A stretch of DNA of 64,000 nt. Origin: Pseudomonadota bacterium (GTDB taxonomy: Bacteria; Pseudomonadota; Gammaproteobacteria; Burkholderiales; Sulfuriferulaceae). This document shows positions 57,751 through 64,000 of this stretch, one piece after another. The notes beneath the pieces are model-generated. The model did not search any database, was not told the origin of the DNA, and was given only the letters and a program-made list of their open reading frames with translations. Where the stretch lies: assembly GCA_021845925.1 (NCBI GenBank), contig JAJZUW010000006.1, forward strand, positions 1-64,000, given 5' to 3'. The position numbers and the translations under genes were made by a program. Within the stretch, counting starts at the first letter, position 1; each line of letters opens with the position of its first letter.

Positions 57751-58947
57751 GTGCAGCTCTCGCAACGCGTACAGGCCATCAAACCATCACCCACCCTGGC
57801 CGTCTCGGCCCGTGCCGCCCAGATGAAAGCCGCTGGTCGCCCCATCATCAGCCTCAGTGTGGGAGAGCCCGATTTCGATACACCGCAGCACATCAAGGAC
57901 GCCGCCACCGAGGCCATCCGGTCGGGATTCACCAAATACACGGCCGTCGGCGGCACCCCTTCGCTGCGCCAGGCGGTCGTCGACAAATTCCGCCGCGAAA
58001 ACGGGCTGGAATACACCCGGTCGCAGGTTCTGGTATCCTGCGGCGGCAAACAGAGCTTTTACAACCTGGTCCAGGCCACCATCAACCCTGGCGATGAAGT
58101 CATCATCCCGGCTCCCTACTGGGTATCGTATCCGGATATCGTGCTGCTTGCCGGCGGCGTACCGGTCATCGTGGAAACCGGCATTGCGCAACACTTCCGC
58201 ATCACGCCGGCCCAGCTGGCTGCCGCCATCACCCCGCGCACGCGCATGGTGGTGCTCAACAGTCCCGGCAATCCGAGTGGCGCGGTCTACACCAGCGACG
58301 AACTGGCCTCGCTTGGCGAGGTATTGCGCCAGCATCCCGATATCATCATTGCCACGGATGACATGTATGAACACATACTGCTGCAGGAACATCCGTTCAG
58401 TAATATCCTGAATGCCTGCCCGGACCTCTACCCGCGCACAGTGGTGCTGAACGGGGTCTCCAAGGCTTACGCCATGACCGGCTGGCGCATCGGCTATTGC
58501 GCCGGCCCGGCCGACCTGATCACCGCCATGGAGAATGTCCAGTCGCAATCGACGTCAAACCCGACCTCGATCTCCCAGGTTGCCGCAGAAGCCGCGCTGA
58601 ATGGTGATCAGCAATGCATCGTTCCCATGGTTGCCGCTTTCCGCGAACGGCACGAATATGTGGTCAGCCAGCTGAACACCATTCATGGCGTGGATTGCCT
58701 GTTTGCCGGCGGCGCCTTCTACGCTTTTCCTGATGTCAGCTGCGTCATCCGTCGCCTGCACAGCGAAGGGCGCCTGAGCGCTGCAACAGACCTGGCGCTG
58801 AGCGAATATTTGCTGGAAAAGGCCGAAGTTGCCGTTGTTCCCGGCTCGGCGTTTGGGTCGGAAGGCTACATCCGCCTCTCGTTCGCCACATCGATGGCGG
58901 TGCTCGAACAGGCCATGGCCCGCCTGCAGACAGCACTCGGAGTCTGA
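57751..58947 (+). CDS. aat: Aspartate aminotransferase, class I
   Basis: PLP-dependent aminotransferase of the I-gamma/AspC-like group of betaproteobacteria and Bacillus, about 398 residues, interconverting aspartate and oxaloacetate. Signature parts: [53 protein letters not shown] and the PLP lysine in [16 protein letters not shown]. An ATG at 57742 is in frame, but GAGGA lies 8 nt before the GTG at 57751, which gives [18 protein letters not shown], the usual family N-terminus, so GTG is preferred. pyrD follows 21 bp downstream. Confidence 0.92.
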   Translation: MQLSQRVQAIKPSPTLAVSARAAQMKAAGRPIISLSVGEPDFDTPQHIKDAATEAIRSGFTKYTAVGGTPSLRQAVVDKFRRENGLEYTRSQVLVSCGGKQSFYNLVQATINPGDEVIIPAPYWVSYPDIVLLAGGVPVIVETGIAQHFRITPAQLAAAITPRTRMVVLNSPGNPSGAVYTSDELASLGEVLRQHPDIIIATDDMYEHILLQEHPFSNILNACPDLYPRTVVLNGVSKAYAMTGWRIGYCAGPADLITAMENVQSQSTSNPTSISQVAAEAALNGDQQCIVPMVAAFRERHEYVVSQLNTIHGVDCLFAGGAFYAFPDVSCVIRRLHSEGRLSAATDLALSEYLLEKAEVAVVPGSAFGSEGYIRLSFATSMAVLEQAMARLQTALGV

Positions 58948-58968
58948 CGCCACGCAGAAAGCTGCCTC

Positions 58969-59991
58969 ATGTACGCACTGCTTCGTCCACTGCTGTTCAG
59001 CCTTCCGCCCGAAACCGCCCACCACCTGACACTGGCCGGACTGCGGCTGGCCGAACGCAGCGGGCTGACCCGGCTGCTGGCGCCATCGCCCAACGTGACC
59101 GAGCATCCGGTTCGCGTGATGGGACTTGACTTCCCGAACCGCGTCGGTCTGGCTGCCGGCCTCGACAAAAACGGCGAATGCATCGACGGCCTGGCCGCAC
59201 TGGGTTTCGGTTTCATTGAAATCGGCACCGTCACTCCCCGCCCGCAGCCCGGCAACCCGCAACCCCGTCTATTCCGCCTGCCGCGCGCGCGTGCCATCAT
59301 CAACCGGATGGGGTTCAACAACCATGGGGTGGCCAGACTGACCGAACTGGTCGGCCAGGCCCGCTTCAAGGGCATTCTCGGCATCAACATCGGCAAGAAC
59401 GCCGACACGCCGATCGAACGCGCCAGCGATGATTACCTGGCCTGTCTGGAACAGGTCTGGCCGCTGGCCAGTTATGTCACCGTCAACATTTCATCACCCA
59501 ACACCCGCAACCTGCGTGATCTCCAGCAAGGCGATGCGCTCGACCACCTGCTGCGTACGCTCAAGGCCGCCCAGCAATATCTTGCCGACCGGCATGGCCG
59601 GTATGTACCGCTGGCGGTCAAGATTGCGCCAGACCTGGACGACGAAGCGATCTGCGATGTTGCCGACCGCCTGCGCCGGCACCAGATGGATGGTGTCATC
59701 GCCACCAACACCACGCTGTCGCGGCGCGGCGTGGAACATCTCCGGCATGGCCATGAAACCGGCGGACTGTCAGGTGCGCCGGTGCGGGCCATGTCCACCT
59801 CGGTGATCAGCAAACTGTCCCGCGAACTGAAAGGTGAACTGCCCATCATCGGCGTTGGCGGAATCATGGACGGAGGCGACGCCACCGAAAAAATCGCTGC
59901 CGGCGCCAGTCTGGTCCAGCTGTATACCGGCCTTGTCTATCAGGGACCGGCACTGGTCAGCGCATGCCGAACCGCCTTGTCGCAGGTCTGA
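58969..59991 (+). CDS. pyrD: Dihydroorotate dehydrogenase (quinone), class 2
   Basis: Membrane-associated flavoenzyme of pyrimidine synthesis, 340 residues. The N-terminal helix [19 protein letters not shown] is the membrane-binding part of class 2 enzymes. Then [66 protein letters not shown] with the catalytic Ser, and [28 protein letters not shown]. The PBP-like gene starts inside its end with a 28-bp overlap. Confidence 0.96.
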   Translation: MYALLRPLLFSLPPETAHHLTLAGLRLAERSGLTRLLAPSPNVTEHPVRVMGLDFPNRVGLAAGLDKNGECIDGLAALGFGFIEIGTVTPRPQPGNPQPRLFRLPRARAIINRMGFNNHGVARLTELVGQARFKGILGINIGKNADTPIERASDDYLACLEQVWPLASYVTVNISSPNTRNLRDLQQGDALDHLLRTLKAAQQYLADRHGRYVPLAVKIAPDLDDEAICDVADRLRRHQMDGVIATNTTLSRRGVEHLRHGHETGGLSGAPVRAMSTSVISKLSRELKGELPIIGVGGIMDGGDATEKIAAGASLVQLYTGLVYQGPALVSACRTALSQV

Positions 59992-61766
59992 TCGCCTGGC
60001 TGGCCATCGCCAGTCTGCCGGCACTGGCCGATGCTCCGGACTTCGTCCGTGTGCGCGCCACCCATCCATCCAGCTGGGCCATCATCACCGACCGGAACCA
60101 TGAGCCACTGCAAGCCATCCGTGTGATTCACGGCCCAGACCGTCTGGACTGGGTTCCGCTCGATGACATGCCACCCGCTCTGCTGCAGGCCGTGCTGTTG
60201 TCGGAAGATCACCGGTTCTACCATCACCATGGCGTGGACTGGCAGGCCGTCCTTGGCGCGGCCTGGGAAAACCTGGTCTACAGCACGCACCGGGGTGCCT
60301 CCACGCTGACCATGCAACTGGTCGGTCTGCTGGAACCCGATCTCACCCGTCATCGCGGAGGGCGAAGCGTTGACCAGAAATGGCGTCAGATCAATGCGGC
60401 CGGCGACCTGGAAAACAGCTGGAGCAAGGCACAGATTCTGGAGGCCTATCTCAACCTCGCTCCATTTCGCGGCCAGTTGCAAGGTGTGCATGCTGCAGCG
60501 GAAGGTCTGTTCCAGACCAACCCCGCCAAACTGGATCCAGCGGCATCCGCCCTGCTGGCCGCGCTGCTGCGCGGGCCGAACGCATCACCTGCCAGCGTCA
60601 GTTTCCGCGCATGCCTGCTGGCACGCAACATGACAAATCACCGGCCAGGCTGTGCCGCCATCCGGAACCTGGCCAACAGGCATCTGCACAATCCACCTGT
60701 GCTGTTCGGCAATCTGGACCAGGCGCCATTGCTTGCCGGACAGCTGCCCGCGAATGCCGGCGAACAGATCGCCAGCACACTGGATGGCAATCTGCAAACA
60801 CTGACCAGCAGTGCCTTGCAGACCACCCTGAAGCAGTCCGGTTTTCTGGCAGGCGGCATCCTGATCACGTCGACCAGCAACAACGAAGTCCTGGCCTGGA
60901 CAGCACGAGGCAGTTTTCCGGTGATGACGGCCGACAACGATTTGCCGGATGCCGACCGTGCCATTCTGCCTCTGGTCTGGCTCGACAGTCTGGCCGGCGG
61001 CCACATCACGCCGGCCAGCCGTTTTGACCGCCTGCCAGCGCCGCCCGTTACCGCCATCGATCCAACCATGGCGCCTTGGCTGGATGCCTTGCAACTGTCA
61101 CCGGCCAGACTGAGCGCGGCAGAAGCACTGGACCAGATGCTGCCAGTCACCGGCACCAGCCAGTTCCCGCCAGACAGTCTGAACGCACAACTGGCACACT
61201 TTGGCATCCAGAGCCGCATACCAGACGGCAAATGGCAGATCACACCATTTGCCCTGGCCGGCATCTGGCAAGCCCTGGCCAATCCGGCCCACGCCTGCCC
61301 GGCGACACTGCGCCAGGGCAGCAACCCACCTTGTCAGACGCTGGCATGGTCACCCATGTCCACTCAGGTCGAACAATGGCTGGCCGACCCGACCAGCCAC
61401 GCGCCCGGCAGCAGTATTCCCGGCATACCCGCAGCCTGGCTGGCCAACCAGAACGCCTGCCTGGCCTGGCAGGCGGGCAACACCGCCAGCCTGACCATAC
61501 TGGTCTGGCTGGAAGATCCGCACTGCCAGCAACATCGACTGAAACGCAACCCCGCCAGCCGCCTGTGGAACCTGCTTGCCAGACGCGCCGAAAACCATCC
61601 CGCCGGTAATCTGGCCCTGGATTCCATCCTCGTCAGCCCCGCCTCGCCACTCATCCAGCAAACGTTGCCGGACAGCCCTGGCATTTTATTTCCCACATGG
61701 CCGGACAACTGGCTGGACAGCCAGGACTGGCGCCAGATGACCGATACCAGCGGGATCATGCAATAG
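59964..61766 (+). CDS. PbpC-like peptidoglycan glycosyltransferase with degenerate transpeptidase domain
   Basis: A 600-residue exported protein (signal or anchor [19 protein letters not shown]). The GT51 domain looks intact: catalytic Glu in [25 protein letters not shown], and [36 protein letters not shown]. The part that should be the transpeptidase keeps the spacing of PBP1C but has lost the catalytic text. The SxxK region reads [17 protein letters not shown], the SxN region ALDQMLPV, and the KTG region [12 protein letters not shown]. It should therefore polymerise but not cross-link glycan. The start overlaps pyrD by 28 bp and has no clear ribosome binding site. Confidence 0.78.
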   Translation: MPNRLVAGLIAWLAIASLPALADAPDFVRVRATHPSSWAIITDRNHEPLQAIRVIHGPDRLDWVPLDDMPPALLQAVLLSEDHRFYHHHGVDWQAVLGAAWENLVYSTHRGASTLTMQLVGLLEPDLTRHRGGRSVDQKWRQINAAGDLENSWSKAQILEAYLNLAPFRGQLQGVHAAAEGLFQTNPAKLDPAASALLAALLRGPNASPASVSFRACLLARNMTNHRPGCAAIRNLANRHLHNPPVLFGNLDQAPLLAGQLPANAGEQIASTLDGNLQTLTSSALQTTLKQSGFLAGGILITSTSNNEVLAWTARGSFPVMTADNDLPDADRAILPLVWLDSLAGGHITPASRFDRLPAPPVTAIDPTMAPWLDALQLSPARLSAAEALDQMLPVTGTSQFPPDSLNAQLAHFGIQSRIPDGKWQITPFALAGIWQALANPAHACPATLRQGSNPPCQTLAWSPMSTQVEQWLADPTSHAPGSSIPGIPAAWLANQNACLAWQAGNTASLTILVWLEDPHCQQHRLKRNPASRLWNLLARRAENHPAGNLALDSILVSPASPLIQQTLPDSPGILFPTWPDNWLDSQDWRQMTDTSGIMQ

Positions 61767-61786
61767 ATTCTGAATGGGTAAGTGTC

Positions 61787-61816
61787 GTCATTCCGCGCGT
61801 AGTCGCGGAATCCACA
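61787..61816. repeat. REP-like hairpin element, copy 1
   Basis: GTCATTCCGCGCGTAGTCGC and following bases form an 8-bp inverted repeat (61790-61797 with 61804-61811, ATTCCGCG / CGCGGAAT) around a 6-nt loop. A related but diverged inverted pair, ATTCTGCG ... CGCAGAAT, lies just downstream (about 61849-61880). The same 30-bp text recurs at 62116. Confidence 0.8.
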
Positions 61817-61875
61817 GATTCGGCAGGAAACCAGCATGTCAGGGCATGGATTCTGCGACTTCGCTTCGCTCCGCG

Positions 61876-62097
61876 CAGAATGACGAGGTGGAAAGCCGCG
61901 CCGGATGACGGGGTGGAAAGCCGCGCCGGATGACGAGGTGGAAAGCCGCGCCGGATGACGAGGTGGAAAGCCGCGCCGGATGATGGGGTGGAAAGCCGCT
62001 CCGGATGATGGGGTGGAAAGCCGCGCCGGATGACGGGGTGGAAAGCCGCGCCGGATGACGGGGTGGAAAGCCGCGCCGGATGATGGGGTGGCAGCAT
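61876..62097. repeat. 25-bp tandem repeat (VNTR-like), about nine copies
   Basis: Units of GGATGACGGGGTGGAAAGCC plus GCGCC follow each other with an exact 25-bp period; the gtgg core falls at 61889 and every 25 bp until 62089. Copies differ at a few sites (GACGAGG, GACGGGG, GATGGGG, and one GCTCC). The array grows out of the 3' end of the first REP-like element, whose GAATGACGAGG matches the unit. No gene is credible here, although minus-strand frames stay open through it. Confidence 0.92.
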
Positions 62098-62115
62098 GAC
62101 AACCACCATCTCAGC

Positions 62116-62145
62116 GTCATTCCGCGCGTAGTCGCGGAATCCACA
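62116..62145. repeat. REP-like hairpin element, copy 2
   Basis: Second copy of the hairpin element (ATTCCGCG 62119-62126 with CGCGGAAT 62133-62140), in the same orientation as copy 1 and about 330 bp away. The tandem array lies between the two copies. Confidence 0.8.
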
Positions 62146-62193
62146 ACACCGGCACACGCTACCCTCCCAAACGATCGCGCACTGTCAGCATGG

Positions 62194-62222
62194 TTGAAAA
62201 TACCGACAATGGGGCGGATAAT
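62194..62222 (+). promoter_or_regulatory. Promoter of the rsx operon
   Basis: -35 TTGAAA (62194-62199), a 17-bp spacer and -10 GATAAT (62217-62222), 29 bp before the rsxA ATG. Both hexamers match five of six consensus positions. Confidence 0.65.
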
Positions 62223-62251
62223 TTCACATCCGCATATCGGAACATTCTGAA

Positions 62252-62836
62252 ATGGACATCAAAGGCTATCTGCTGATTCTGGTCGGCACGGTGCTGGTCA
62301 ACAATATCGTCCTGGCCAAGATCCTGGGCATGTGCCCCTTTTTTGGCGTGTCGAAAAAACTGGAAACCGCTGTCGGCATGGGGGCTGCCACCACGTTTGT
62401 CCTGACGCTGGGCTCCGGCACGAGCTATCTGATCGACCATTATCTGCTGGGAACGCATCTGGCTTATCTGCGTACAATTTCATTCATCGTGGTGATTGCC
62501 GGCATTGTCAACTTCACCGAAATGTTCGTGCGCTGGGCCAGTCCGGTACTGTTTCGCGTGCTCGGCATCTATCTGCCACTGATCACCTCGAATTGCGCGG
62601 TACTGGGCATTCCGCTGCTCAACGTACAGGGGCAACATGATTTCATCCAGTCGCTGCTGTTCGGTTTTGGCGGTTCGGTGGGCTTTTCGCTGGCGCTGGT
62701 CCTGTTTGCCGGGCTGCGTGAACGCCTCGAAGGCGCGGACATGCCGGTCATTTTCCGTGGCACCAGCATTGCCATGATCACCGCTGGCATCATGAGCCTG
62801 GCTTTCATGGGGTTCGCGGGGATGGTCAAACCGTGA
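62252..62836 (+). CDS. rsxA: Electron transport complex subunit RsxA/RnfA
   Basis: Inner-membrane subunit of the Rsx/Rnf complex, 194 residues and about six helices. Typical text: [43 protein letters not shown] with the conserved Cys, and [23 protein letters not shown]. Rnf/Rsx moves electrons between NADH and low-potential acceptors; in E. coli it keeps SoxR reduced. It overlaps rsxB by 4 bp (GTGA). Confidence 0.96.
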   Translation: MDIKGYLLILVGTVLVNNIVLAKILGMCPFFGVSKKLETAVGMGAATTFVLTLGSGTSYLIDHYLLGTHLAYLRTISFIVVIAGIVNFTEMFVRWASPVLFRVLGIYLPLITSNCAVLGIPLLNVQGQHDFIQSLLFGFGGSVGFSLALVLFAGLRERLEGADMPVIFRGTSIAMITAGIMSLAFMGFAGMVKP

Positions 62837-63387
62837 TTGCGGCAATTCTGGTCATGGCATTGCTTGGCGTGCTGCTGGGCAGCATTCTGGGCTATTCGGC
62901 TGTCCGCTTCCATGTCGAGGATGACCCGATCGTGGAACAGATCGACGCCATCCTGCCCCAGACACAATGCGGCCAGTGTGGTTTTCCGGGCTGTCGTCCA
63001 TATGCCGAAGCCATTGCATCGGGAGCCGCCGACATCAACCGCTGCCCGCCCGGTGGCGAGGCCGGCATTCACAAGCTGGCAGAATTGCTGGGTGTCGAGT
63101 TCAAACCGTTTGGCGACGATGCGGCACCCGCCAAGCCGAAATCGGTTGCCCGGATTGACGAAAACACCTGCATCGGGTGTACGCTCTGCCTGCAGGCCTG
63201 CCCGGTCGATGCAATTCTGGGCGCGGCCAAGCAGATGCACACCGTCATCGATGCCGAATGTACCGGTTGCGAATTATGTATTGCGCCTTGCCCGGTTGAC
63301 TGCATCACCATGGTGCCGGTGGCAGAGACCGTGAGCAACTGGCGCTGGAAATACCCTGTGACCCCGCTGGTGCAAGTTCATCACTGA
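62833..63387 (+). CDS. rsxB: Electron transport complex subunit RsxB/RnfB
   Basis: Iron-sulfur subunit of 184 residues, start GTG. It has one N-terminal membrane helix ([20 protein letters not shown]), a Fe-S cluster domain with [16 protein letters not shown], and two 4Fe-4S ferredoxin motifs, [16 protein letters not shown] and [16 protein letters not shown]. It lies directly between rsxA and rsxC. Confidence 0.95.
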   Translation: MIAAILVMALLGVLLGSILGYSAVRFHVEDDPIVEQIDAILPQTQCGQCGFPGCRPYAEAIASGAADINRCPPGGEAGIHKLAELLGVEFKPFGDDAAPAKPKSVARIDENTCIGCTLCLQACPVDAILGAAKQMHTVIDAECTGCELCIAPCPVDCITMVPVAETVSNWRWKYPVTPLVQVHH

Positions 63388-63394
63388 GCCCGAC

Positions 63395-64000
63395 ATGAAA
63401 CGACAACTGTCTCATTTTCACGGCGGCGTGCATCCGGCTGACCACAAGAGCGAGTCTTCCGGCCGTGCGATTGCCATCGCCCCCATCCCGCCCCAGTTGA
63501 TCGTGCCTGTCCGTCAGCACATGGGCGAGCCCGCCCGGCCGTGCGTACAACCCGGCGACCGGGTGCTGAAAGGCCAGATCATTGCCCATGCCGAAGGTTA
63601 TGTCTCGGTCGCGGTGCATGCTCCGACGTCCGGCACTGTGACCGCCATTGAAGACCGCCCGGTGGCACATCCATCCGGCCTTAACGATACCAGCATCGTG
63701 ATCGAACCTGACGGCCAGGACCTGTGGACCACACGCACGCCAACCGACTGGCGCAACATGCCGCCCAGTTCGCTGCGCAACATCCTGCGCGACATGGGTA
63801 TCGCCGGCCTGGGCGGTGCCGTGTTTCCAACCTGGATCAAGCTCAATCCCGGACGACGGGAAAAGATACCCTTGCTGCTCCTCAATGGCGGCGAATGCGA
63901 ACCCTGGATCACCTGCGATGACCTGCTCATGCGCGAGCGCGCTGACGGGATCCTGCAAGGCGCTGCCATCATGCAGTACCTGCTGGGTGCAGATGAAATC
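63395..64000 (+). CDS. rsxC: Electron transport complex subunit RsxC/RnfC, N-terminal part
   Basis: Open from the ATG at 63395 to the window edge, 202 codons. The start HFHGGVHPADHKSES, then GDRVLKGQIIAHAEGYVSVAVHAPTSGTV and GIAGLGGAVFPTWIKLNP with LLLNGGECEPWITCDDLLM is the NADH/FMN-binding N-terminal half of RnfC. The ferredoxin domains would follow beyond the edge. It starts 7 bp after rsxB. Confidence 0.94.
   Translation, partial: MKRQLSHFHGGVHPADHKSESSGRAIAIAPIPPQLIVPVRQHMGEPARPCVQPGDRVLKGQIIAHAEGYVSVAVHAPTSGTVTAIEDRPVAHPSGLNDTSIVIEPDGQDLWTTRTPTDWRNMPPSSLRNILRDMGIAGLGGAVFPTWIKLNPGRREKIPLLLLNGGECEPWITCDDLLMRERADGILQGAAIMQYLLGADEI

Noticed and set aside
61756-62157. Minus-strand frames with repeated HHPARLSTPSSGAAF-like blocks
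   Set aside because: They arise from the 25-bp tandem repeat and REP-like hairpins in an intergenic region; the repeat period is not a multiple of three, so frames mix.

Overview
The window is chromosomal DNA from a Gram-negative betaproteobacterium, most likely of the Neisseriales or a near relative. The evidence is the gene order ndk-rlmN-pilW-rodZ-ispG-hisS-yfgM-bamB-der, a RelA with an EFDD synthetase motif, a RibB with a degenerate RibA tail, an Rsx complex, and a UvrB N-terminus and a CRISPR design that both recall Neisseria. The species cannot be fixed from the sequence alone. Most genes are GC-rich housekeeping genes in tight operons with ATGA-type overlaps.

Layout. 1-252: promoter and boxA leader of what looks like an rRNA operon running leftward out of the window. 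253-3541 (-): aas-lplT, lysophospholipid uptake and re-acylation. 3625-4116 (+): folA. 4117-10016: a CRISPR-Cas island, type II-C, with a leftward tracrRNA, cas9-cas1-cas2 to the right, and a 12-repeat array. 10079-11812 (-): a DEAD-box helicase. 12216-23203 (+): typA, ndk, rlmN, a pilus TPR protein, rodZ, ispG, hisS, yfgM, bamB and der. 23219-25279 (-): ppk. 25593-26847 (+): sixA, nudB and a small SpoIIAA-like gene. 26890-38557 (-): a seven-gene glycogen and alpha-glucan operon, transcribed glk-glgC-GH57-malQ-glgB-glgA-glgP. 38838-40861 (+): feoAB. 40888-43923 (-): a large exported beta-propeller/phosphoesterase protein. 44095-55633 (-): a 12-gene train, transcribed comEC-relA-yebC-ribE-ribBX-ribH-nusB-thiL-pgpA-cinA-recA-recX. 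55643-57670 (-): uvrB. 57751-61766 (+): an aminotransferase, pyrD and a penicillin-binding-protein homologue with a ruined transpeptidase domain. 61767-62251: REP-like hairpins around a 25-bp tandem repeat. 62252-64000 (+): rsxA, rsxB and the first part of rsxC, which runs off the edge.

The most interesting region is the CRISPR-Cas island. Each repeat, read on the minus strand, ends in an extended -10 promoter (TGCTATACT), so each crRNA probably starts from its own repeat, as described for Neisseria meningitidis. A tracrRNA gene can be read in full on the minus strand just upstream of cas9: a TTGACT-17-TAGGAT promoter, an anti-repeat with 21 identical positions to the repeat, and a strong intrinsic terminator. 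Its promoter lies inside the cas9 leader, so the two transcription units are divergent and interlocked. A perfect 15-bp palindrome between cas2 and the array probably ends the leftward crRNA transcripts.

Other points of note are the PBP homologue without transpeptidase residues, the GH57 enzyme inside the glycogen operon, a 27-bp in-frame repeat in the helicase tail, and a palindromic candidate operator in front of feoA.
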